Positions 54,701-64,000 of a stretch of 64,000 bases of DNA are shown here, piece after piece (the first letter of the stretch is position 1; the number at the start of each line of letters is the position of its first letter). The notes beneath the pieces were generated by a model that saw nothing but the letters and a program-made list of their open reading frames with translations, did not search any database and had not been told where the DNA came from. The stretch spans positions 27,001-91,000 of the forward strand of contig RWJK01001496.1 in the NCBI GenBank assembly GCA_004335835.1, given 5' to 3'. A program made the position numbers and the translations under genes. Origin of the DNA: Scenedesmus sp. ARA3 (lineage: Eukaryota; Chlorophyta; Chlorophyceae; Sphaeropleales; Scenedesmaceae).

Positions 54701-57338
54701 CTTTCGTGCTGCTGATCTTCCCAACCTGCTGTAAATCTGCTGACAACAGGGGGAACCATTGAGTGGAAGTGGTGAGCAAGCATTCTGCAGGCTTTTCAGC
54801 GAATCAACTACCGTTGCCTTGCCTTGCATTCAAGCGCAGCCTGCAATATAGTGCATATGCCTGAGTTGTGAAGCAGACAGCCGCATCAGACACATGCTGA
54901 TGCTGCTCAAATCAAAACACTTCCAAAACATGCTGTACACATGCTGATTGCACGCTTCTGGAGTAAGAAATACACTCATGTTGATGCCATCTGTGCACCC
55001 TCGCATGCCCCAACAGCAAGCAGCATCAGAATGATTGCTTGCTCATTGCACATGCAGGTACAAGGGCGTCATTGCTGGCGGTAGCAATGCACCAGCACCC
55101 TCCCTCAAACGTAAGCTCGACTGACCCAGCATTGCAGTTGCTCTGCATGCAGCTGCAAGAACAGCAAGGCCTGTCATCAACATCGTGCCGCCGCATTCTG
55201 TCCAAACCCGCGTCTGTGTGCTGGCTTTACACCCCACACATGTGCATGTGCAGGAGCGATGACTGCGTGAGATTATCTTCACCATGCCAGCTGCATGACT
55301 CATGCACAAAAGCAGATGTTGGTGGGCATGGCGTATGCTTCATGCTGCAGGCTGATCACCGTCAGTGTTGTCTGCCCAGAGGGAGCTCTGCCTGTGTGTC
55401 TTCTGTTCAAAGCTTGTACACTGGTGCTGCTGCTTCTGTGATGTTTTTGCAGTCGCTGTTGCAGACCCAGCTGCCTGGCCGTGGACGTTCGGCTACTCAG
55501 GCAGAAACGCCTTTGTGTACTTCAGCATGGAGCCGTGAGCAGCTGACGAACAAGAACCAAATAGTCCAGCTTCAGATGTGCAAATGAGTGATGCCTGTTG
55601 CCGAGACAAACTTTGACTCCGGCAGTGTTGAGGCACATCCTGCTGGGTGCGTCAATGCCTTGGGCTGCATTATGGCGTGCATGCCGCACTGGAGCGCGCA
55701 TGTCAGGCATAGAAAAAGAAAGATACATATGGAGGTAGAAACATGCGTCCAGAACGCATGCATGCATATCAGTTGCTTGAAAGCTGGCGTACATTGTGTG
55801 CTGACACTGTGCAGGTACTGTCAGAAGCCAAGCATAACATCTGGAGAGAATGGCTGCAGTGTCCGTGAGTGCTGCTTGCTCGTGTGCAGCCTGCGTTTCT
55901 ATGGGAGCTTGCTAGCCCTCAATACGAGATCGTTCTACGTGCTCAGCAGCGACCGTCGCTCTCACATGTGCTGTTTTCCGGCTGTCACCTCATGCGATGC
56001 TGATACGCGCCGGTCACTATAGCTGAGCTGATATTTGCCAGAGGAAGAGCTTATTGCACTTGTTGCACAGCTAGCTGGCGCCTTGACAGCATCTGCCTGC
56101 TGCTGCTCTTGCCGCGCAATCCATCTCCTGCACTGCTCAAATGCATGTCATGTTTGCAGCACTTGACGTCAATACTTGGAGCGGCAACCTGGTATCCAAC
56201 ACTCAAAGTGCTGCATGGTGAGACACCGCCCTCCTGAGCACGTGATATCGAAGTTGGGCGCAAAGTGTGGCGTTAGACATAATTAGAGAATGAGCCTTTG
56301 CTTTCGAGGAACCTCTGCTGATTGCAGGAACAAGCCCATTTTTGTTGATGGACTGGTGTGCTCCGGAGCTGTTGGTTTGTGGATGGCGCTGGTGTTTTGT
56401 TTATGTGTGGCTGTCTACATAACGCTGCCTTGCCTTGCACGCTGCATAAGGATGAGAGCGTGATTCAAGCCCTGCAATGACTGCATGTAGCAAGGTTTCT
56501 GGCCGACGCCCTGCTGACCACCAGCAGTAACTCCTCTGACAGCTTTGCAATCAGGTCAGCAGCTGCATTGCAAAAGCGTGCAAGTGCTATTCACAGCAGC
56601 ACAGCTCAGCCATAACCAAGCATCGTCTTCTACGACATGACATGTTTGCCAAGATTGGGACGTCAGATACCGTCCAAGAACGTTTTGCTCCGCATTGCTG
56701 ACTGCTGATGTCTCACCGCATGCCTGCTGCTGCTGCCTGCAGGATTGGCCCCAACTGGTCAATGGGAGCAGATCAGACCATATGTGGTGGCGGTCACTAC
56801 TCGCTTCAATGGTGGATGCAACCTGTGAGTTGTTACTTGACCGCAAAACTTTACCTGGCCTGGAAGCAGTAATAGCAGCAATGTCAGTTCGAGACCCTTT
56901 AGTAGCAGTCATGCGCACTGCAATGTGCACTGTGTGCCTGATGATGCAGCCGCACACCATATATGTTATTTCTGACACGGCCACTCTTCAAAACACTGAT
57001 GCTCGCATGTGTTACCGACCTAATTGCTGCGCCTTTCCGTGCTTGCTGCTGCCCTGCAGGCTACATCAGCGTCACCACGCACATTCGCCAGCGGATCTAC
57101 CGCCACTAACCCCTGTGACTATCGGCTGAAGTATGACTCTGCTAACGCTCCATACTCAGTTGGAACCCCTCCCTTCAGTGTGACCCAAGGATTCATGGAT
57201 CGCGCGGTCATCCTTAGCATCCACATGCAGCTGGGCAGTGGCCCTAGCAGTGCGGCTGGCTTCGTCGGCTGGCTGCAGATCAAGACCGGGGCTACCGCTG
57301 CCGTGCAGTACGACTACACCTGGGAGTTTGGCGGCTAG
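45335..57338 (+). CDS. Secreted cysteine-rich multidomain protein, 25 exons, 1237 residues
   Basis: Exons: 45335-45679, 46159-46357, 46590-46831, 47159-47468, 47657-47851, 48262-48444, 49249-49733, 50214-50249, 50600-50657, 50935-51030, 51471-51517, 51765-51888, 52196-52330, 52651-52739, 53270-53395, 53740-53819, 54176-54462, 54750-54771, 55058-55110, 55453-55534, 55815-55864, 56160-56217, 56328-56378, 56743-56824, 57060-57338. Phase holds throughout; the 36-base exon at 50214 and the donor after 56378 are the least certain. Signal peptide 1-21. Residues 22-365 hold two similar sequon-rich segments, each with an Arg-x-Leu-Leu motif (30-33, 268-271). About 370-545 has sushi-like modules (CxAxC, W and terminal C). 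About 650-890 has repeated knottin-like units, NGCGGxC...CNSxxxCxCxPTC. The Trp/Tyr-rich C-terminal third (891-1237) is unrecognised. It is probably an extracellular or wall protein (inference). Confidence 0.8.
48445..49248. repeat. GT/GC-alternating low-complexity intron of the cysteine-rich protein gene
   Basis: Between exons 6 and 7 the plus strand is dominated by GTGTGC, GTGCGT and related alternating purine-pyrimidine words, densest at 48640-48860 and 48940-49180. Confidence 0.85.
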
Positions 57339-60300
57339 GCGGCTGCCCTGACCTGCAGCACCACGATATGGTGCTGCGGTGTGCTATTGGTGCAGCACAT
57401 GGGAATAAACAGCAGAGGGCGTATTTGGTGGGGGGCTATGCTTGTTGGTACATGGTGGCTTGTGGTGGCTGTTTGTGGTCTGTTTTCAAAGGAGTGGAAG
57501 CTTTCAATACGCCGAGTGCTTCGTCAGCACGGCTGTGCATAGCTCTGCGGAGCACACCTGCACAGCATGACAGGCAGCTGCGTACTCTGCTGCTCGTACT
57601 GCTTGTCTGGCCCAATCTAGCAATATTGTTGCCTGGGTACTCCAGGTCTTGAGACGGGGTGGGGTTGTGAAGGTGATGACAACGAGACCGGCTGGCTGTG
57701 ATGGGAGCAGCGATTGCTGGGGTTCGCTTGTACGGCGTTGAGCAAACATGTGTGCAAAATGTGACAACCAGCGTGTGTGAGGGCGTTGAACAGGCTGTAC
57801 ATGGGACCTGTGCGTGTGAGGGAGGGCGGGGCTTCTTCAAAGAGGTCGTCTGTGCCACTGTCAATGCAGCCAGTGGTGTTACATGCAGCCCGTTGCATTG
57901 CATGTGCAGCAGGTGGGGGACTTGCGAGCAACACATGTGTGTGTACACGCACACTCCGGCTCTTTTCAAGTCTCATGCATTTGAGTGCTTGGTTCCTGCT
58001 GCAGCTGCAACCAAATATTGTTTTCCTCGTCTCAGGGCAGAGGACGCTCGTTTCCTTGTGTTATGTCTACATTACACCTATGTACTTCAGCGTGCTGCTG
58101 TCGCCTCAGCGCCTCATTCCATTTCGCTTGGTGCTGCTTCACCTGCCATGTTGCTGGTGACGGCCAGATGCGAAAGTTGCAACACATGCACTGTTGGTGT
58201 CTGATGCTCTTTGCCTTTTCAGCCTCGCCTGTTTGCGACATAGCAACAGCTACTGCTTTGACTAGCTGTGGGCATGTGGTGTGTTTCCGTGCTGGGGAAT
58301 ATGGCCCAGATGTGATCTTTCCAGCCTTGTGTTTTGGCAGAACAAACAGCATCAGCGACGTTGACTAGCAGAGAATCTGCTGTGCTTCCATGTTTTGGGG
58401 TTATGGCAGAGAGTTGATCCTCCCATTTTGCGTATTTGTGCAGCAAAACAACAGCAGCTGCCTTGTTGACTAGCTGTGAGAACGTGGTGTGCTGTCATGT
58501 TTTGTGGGGATACAGCACAGATGTCATCGAAGAGGGGGTGCGCTTTCCGTGCAGCGACAGAAAACTGGTTGTTCAAAGATGCACCATGCTTTGCTTAGGT
58601 TGTTCAATGGTGTGTGTAGACTTGTCCCCTGTCATTTGGCCAGACGCAGTTTGTGCGCAGAACCCATTGTCACGGTACACAGCTCGGCTGCATGGACTTG
58701 GACCCAATCAATTATGGATCATGTGGTGTGTGTCTGGTGTGAAAGCTGCCATGGGATGGTGCACGGTGCCAAGGTACGTGCACAACTGCATCCACACATC
58801 ACTCCTCAGGGCTTATGTTGTGGCTGACTCTTTCTCCACACTTTCGGCAATGCTGGGAAGCACTCATTGCAGTTTCATGGCAGCCATGTTTTGCGTATGC
58901 TGACCCCACCGTATTATCCATGATAGGATTGCATGGGGCGGCAGCATGCGCGTGCCTCATCACTGTCTGCACAGGCGATGTTGAGGGAAGCGTATGACTG
59001 TTGCTTGAGAATGCTTTGAGAATGCTTTGGAGTGTGCATGCGCCGTCCGCCATAGCATGCATTGACCGGCAGAGCCTGTTCATTGCGTGCTACGGCGTAT
59101 GACATTCTTGCATGCGTTGTTACTGCGCATGTTGGTGGCCTTCTACTTGCTTTGCATGTGGCTGACTCCACTTTGCCCTGTCGCTGCCAGAAGCAGCACC
59201 TTGACGTTTTGCTGAAGCTGCTGTTGCAATCAGCACTGTGCACTCCCAGCCAGGGGTGCTGCATCATTACCGCCCACTTGCTTGGTGAATCGTGATGAAC
59301 ATGTTTTGCCTGGCAGACCATGCCTGCCAGAGGTTGAGACGCCGTGTGTGACTGTCACGTGCATATGCGCACTTCTTTTCAGAACAGCATGGGACTTGCA
59401 GTTGCCGCATATGAGGTGTTTCAGCGTTGGTGCACAATGATATAGTATGCTTGTCACCACTTTAGGGTGGAACTTGCATGCAATGTGTGACCGCAGTGCA
59501 ACACACGACTGTGCTGGTGTCTTCAGCCAGCTCCTGTTTCACGCTGTTGCTACGCAGCACAACCAGCCAGATGTACGATGCCTGCGCATGTGTATGTTGC
59601 TTCGACATGTGTGCAGAACCGTTTTGTGCTGCCAGCTGCACAAGCAGCAGTACCGTTCGCCGTGCTTATGCATGTTGCGCCTTTTGCCGCGCCTTTCGGC
59701 GCTCTTGAGAATGTTGGTGCACACAGCACAGACCCCTTGGACGCAAATCCCCTGCATTGTGCACTCGTGCATGTTTGATGGTCAGAAGCTGCTAACTCGC
59801 ATTGCGCAATACTACGTGGCACCGTGGCTTCCAAAGCCACACACTAGGTCTGGCAGCAGTTCCGCAAAGCGTTCCTTCTGAGCCTGTGACAGGCAGAAGG
59901 CGCCAACGCATGGACCTACATATGGTCGAGCAGCACTGCAGCAACCACTGGCTTGAGTTTCAGCCAAAAGCAGCCCACGCTGCCTGCAGACTGACACAAT
60001 GTTTCGTTACGTGCCCTTTGCGCACAACGTGGCGGGTGTTGGTGGTTCTGTACTACTGTTCTTGAGCACACCTCTGAAACCTGCATGCTGCATGAATGGA
60101 GAAGGCAGCTACCCACCAGCAGCTGGTGTCTGTGCATGCGCTGCGTGATGATATGCTGACGCTGTCCTTTTGCATGCACTGCTGTTACAAAAGGCTGTTA
60201 CCAAAGGCTGCGCTGTTTGAGGCTTTTGTGGTGCTTCTATGTGCTAAGGATAGCCATGCACGGCATGGCCAGGCACTGCTCTGCAAGTGCGGCAGGTGGC

Positions 60301-63300
60301 ATAGCTGCAGCACCTGGCCTGTGCAACAGCTGCAGGCAGGTGTGCTGAGCCGTCTTTGGTGCAACATGAGATGAATATACCGTCTGCACTGCATTAGACC
60401 ATATAGAGATATGGTACACACTTGAGCTGAGCTACTTGATGTTTCACACGTACGTATCTGCGCCTTGCAGTGTTTCATCAATAGATGTTAGGGGTATGTG
60501 TGCTGTGTCACAATGCCTTTGCCCTGCATCTGAGACCTCCGGTTGGACTGAATGCATACGTGCGCCGGCTGTGTCGCCTGCATCTCACCTATGTATGACC
60601 TACTGTATGATCTGGCAACACGCATGTTCACACATGCACAGCGGAACACAGCCTGTTGTGGTGGCGTGCACTTCGTGTTTCGCCTTCACTTTCTGCTTTG
60701 CTGTCAACTTACAGGAAAGTGGCTTATGGCTGGTCGCACTTTGTTGTACCGGGTGGACTCGGTCGCAGCTGGTTGAATGGTGGCTTCTGCACAGCGTGCT
60801 ACTTGGAATGCTTTCTGTGTTTGCGTGTGATCCTTACTGCACTGCTGCGCGCTGCGCGTTCTTTGCACTTTTCAGCGCCCATGACTCCCCGCGGGCAGTG
60901 CAGGAGCTTGCAGGGAAGCCGTATGTAGCTGCTCTTGCATGCATGTTACTCACCATTGGTTGCGGTTGCTTACAATGCACACCCTAAACTTGGCTTTTGG
61001 TCTGCTTCTTTGGGATGTTTTCTGTGGCGGTTTGCCAGCCTTGCCTGCTTTGCTGTTGCATGTTCTATTTTGTGTCTGTGTTTTTCGATGCATTCATGGA
61101 TATGGCCTGGCTTGATGGCGTCGTGTCGTGGCCCACGCAACAGCTGTGCAGCTTACCACGCTGGCCAGCTCTTTGCTGCTTGGGTTACTTGCCACAGGCT
61201 TCCAGCACTGTGCAAGAGCCTGAAGGCTCTTATAATACTTGGCATCCCTGCCTCCTGCTTGCAGCAGAGCATTTTGTGGCCCTGTTGCACAAGGCCCTAC
61301 ACCATTAAGTTCCTGTAGCGCTCAGCTACAAGCTGACGGCAGGAGATAATGTACTAGTCCCAATGATAGCACGCAACTGATGCACACCCTTGAATGCTTC
61401 CGCTGCACTGCAGCAGCCAACGACATGCCAACGAGATTGGCGAGTACCATTGCAACGCATTACACTACATTACATGCCGCGCGCTGAGCGCTTATCATGC
61501 ATATGCTGCGATACAGCTTGGACTGCGGATTTTCAGTTCCCCTACAGAGGAGGAAGGTGGACAGGCGCTTGCTCACAAGATGAGGTGCTTGCTGAAGCTG
61601 CTTTTGTGCTCACAATGCACAGCAGTTATCTGTGCTATTACAAAGCAGCCAAAGGCTGCTGGACACTTTGAACTGCTTGCAATGCTTGCACAGTGCATAG
61701 GGATAAGGCTTAGCTTCCAGCACTGAGATATGCAGCTGCTGCTGATGCAGTACGGTGTTGCAAAGCTGACACCGGCAGCAGCAGCGTATATTCCCCTTGT
61801 TGTGCAGGTGGTTGGCGAACACCGGGTACCTGCCTGGCTACTACTCTTTGATATCGCACATATTAGCACACTGTTTCAAACTTTCCTCTGGAAAGTGACC
61901 AAGGGTCTGCTGCCAGTGTTGAGCCAGCCTTGCAATCCATTGGCGCAGGCAGCAATTGATAGTGGCCTGTATGACTGGCATCTTTGTTGCCGAAGCACCT
62001 GTGATGACGTTACAATCACTCGAGTCCTGCTCACCAGCACGAGCTGGTGCAGCTGATTACAAGTGTGTCATTTTGCTGGCTGTCTGCCTTGAGCAGCCTT
62101 GAGCCTACAGTACAGTATCTAGAAGGCCGACTACGCAGCAGCCACAGTGAGTAAGCTGGCTCTTGCTGCAGCAGTCAGTCACGCGTGAGCAGGTGATGCA
62201 GATCATCTGCATCACACCGGGTGTGATGTTGGACCCTGCCATCTGCTGCCTTTGAACACCGCGTGCTGTTGATGTAAGGCTGCTATGTAACAACATGATG
62301 ACATGGCCCAGGCATGCCAGTGCATCTATTCTAGGCCGACAGTGCCACTGTGATGACGGTCATTGAATGTGCTGCACAGTTGCCGGACTACTGCGCCTTC
62401 TTGAACAGCCCACTCAGAGCATCAGGAGACTTTGGGCGTGGATCTCCTGATCCAGCATTGATTGAAAGTGCGTGAGTGTGCATATACTGTATAGATTCGT
62501 CCTTTTACAGCTTTGCTGCAGCTGCATCACAGCTCTCTGGACCTGTCACAGCTGCTCTCCAAGGAGGGCCGATGAAAACAGGAATACACCTATGTCATCT
62601 TTGACCTGTCTTTTACAGGGTGCGTTCGCAAGGAGATGTAAAACATTTTGCAGACGATAGTAACCTCGATGCTGTTCTTCAGAACTTCACCTCTACGTTC
62701 TTGCGAATTCGCCTACATGTCGGCCGAGGTGCCGATGCGATGTTGCTGTTAAGCTTTAGAAACTGGCATTTAATCACATCTTCAACATATTGCGTGGGTT
62801 TATGCAGCAGACGAACCGTGAAACTCGTGGCAAGCGGCGATGTAATGCATTTGATCTGGTTTGCGTAACACCAAAGGTCGTGGCCTCCTGAAAGTGAAAC
62901 AAGCGTTACACTTGGTATAAAGCGGAGCAGTACAGTGCTGAGCGCATGCGCAAAAAGCGCCCAAGTGACATGCGTGCGTCACAGCTGCGAGGTAGGATTC
63001 TAGCGCATTATCAAACGGTGAGCTCCACGTGCTTAAATTTTATTTAAACCTTTGGATCAGACGTTTTGCTGCTGACTATAGGTGTCGTCACCTACAGGAC
63101 AGACCCTGAGTTTGAGTCACGGCTGTATGGGTTGATTTACCACTTGAAACCATTGATTAAATCCCATTCTTGTGTTTATTTTCACTTGGTCAAGGCTGTT
63201 TGCCGGGTTCTACTGGTCGCCTGTCAACCTTATCACACTCTAAAGCAAGTAACAACATGACCTGCTGCCGTGTCAATGCACGGCATGTGGCACAGCAGCC

Positions 63301-63948
63301 GATAACTGTTTTCAAATCAGGTTAGACACGTTGCATGTAACGTTACAGCACACGGTGAGCATTGAATAGTGTGAACGCTTGGCAGCTGCCGCATCACCCG
63401 TGATCTGGTGCCCAAGATCAACTGTGCTGCTGCGTCTTAAACGTGCTGCGTCGACGTACAAACTTCTTTTCAAACCGCAGGCTCGAGCGGCAGCCGTTTT
63501 CGAGAGCTCCAGATCAGCCACAAGTAAGTCGCTTATTATCTGAGAGCCCCTCGCGCTTTGCGCCAACATCGTTAACAGCCTTATCCACGAGAACTATCTG
63601 CAGGAGAGTATTCTCTCTGCACCACACACAAGCAGGGTAGTACCGAGCGCCTATGTCACCAGCTCGGCCTTTGTGGTGCTCGGTGTGTGCATTAGCAGCT
63701 TGCCGGGAGCACATGAATACATTTGGATTGTCAGTGCAGCTTGAACCCGATCCTTCATAGAGGGCGCTTAAAATAGCCAGCCTACACAAAACATGTCTCG
63801 ACAGCTGCAGCTGCGTACACTAACGGCTGGTGTGTGGAAAAAACCGCCCACTTACTCATCTTCGTACAGATCGCAAAGAAGCCGGCGAATGCGACATGTG
63901 CCTTTGCATGTTCTGCAGGAGCGGTGCAAGCTTTTCAAAAGTGACACA
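57339..63948. other. Long intergenic region between tandem paralogues
   Basis: No exon homologous to the upstream gene and no other coherent gene was found. The strongest structure is a degenerate threefold repeat at 58237-58540. Frames such as 60997-61308 and 62620-62868 have no supporting motif. Confidence 0.45.
58237..58540. repeat. Three degenerate tandem copies of a ~105-bp unit
   Basis: Each copy contains a version of AACAGC...TTGACTAGC, then a GTG-rich segment and TGGGGxxTAxGGCxxAG...GATC/TGTCATC. Copies start near 58237, 58345 and 58445. Confidence 0.7.
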
Positions 63949-64000
63949 ATGCAGCCCCTGCTGCTGCTGGCAGTGCTGAGCTGCCTGATGGCAGCCCAGC
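63949..64000 (+). CDS. Start of a paralogue of the cysteine-rich secreted protein (5' part only)
   Basis: From ATG 63949 the frame gives MQPLLLLAVLSCLMAAQ, against MRPLLLLALLSCLLAAQ at 45335. The bases just before the ATG also match (AAGTGACAC then C/A and ATG), so the duplication includes the 5' flank. The gene runs off the right edge. Confidence 0.85.
   Translation, partial: MQPLLLLAVLSCLMAAQ

Noticed and set aside
60997..61308. Hydrophobic plus-strand frame of 103 codons
   Set aside because: No paralogue, no motif; the hydrophobicity arises from TGT/TTT/GCC-rich sequence.

Overview
The window reads as nuclear DNA of a green alga. It has intron-dense genes whose splice donors are mostly GTGAG, GTGCG or GTGGG. 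CAG/CTG triplets saturate both coding and non-coding sequence. It carries plastid-type genes (a pheophorbide-oxygenase-family Rieske protein and an FtsH7/9-like protease) and uses TGTAA-type 3' signals. The CAG/CTG richness and overall style suggest a chlorophycean such as a Scenedesmaceae (Tetradesmus/Scenedesmus-like) species; that assignment is inference. I built the gene models by hand by joining exons at GT...AG sites and checking that reading phase is kept across every junction.

Layout. Positions 1-3601 (minus) hold a plastid Rieske oxygenase of the PAO/TIC55/PTC52 family, cut by the left edge. Positions 4829-12871 (minus) hold an MRS2/CorA magnesium transporter of 14 exons with an unexpected C-terminal EF-hand and a long Gln/Ser-rich tail. 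Positions 14381-15142 (minus) hold a small putative secreted or anchored protein. Positions 16592-18736 (plus) hold an intronless polytopic membrane protein. Positions 21995-28605 (minus) hold an FtsH7/9-like protease of 11 exons, divergent from the SRP receptor alpha subunit at 29790-33500 (plus, 8 exons). Dihydroneopterin aldolase follows at 34153-35360 (plus, 4 exons). Two paralogous secreted glycoprotein-like genes lie at 36922-37815 and 39639-40607 (both minus). A 25-exon gene for a 1237-residue secreted cysteine-rich protein covers 45335-57338 (plus). A paralogue of it begins at 63949 and runs off the right edge, and a lone antisense copy of one of its exons lies at 43520-43732.

The most striking observation is that introns of the three minus-strand housekeeping-type genes in the first 26 kb repeatedly contain degenerate tandem copies of the edges of their flanking exons, often with the splice site included. 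At least ten exon edges are affected: seven introns of the MRS2 gene, two of the PAO-like gene, and a five-copy array in FtsH. I saw nothing similar in the plus-strand genes further right.

The right half is rich in predicted extracellular proteins that share an Arg-x-Leu-Leu motif and dense N-glycosylation sequons, suggesting a cell-wall or matrix gene neighbourhood. Two assembly gaps (22527-22835 and 42741-42790) both fall inside tandem repeats. No tRNA, rRNA, CRISPR or clear transposable element was recognised.
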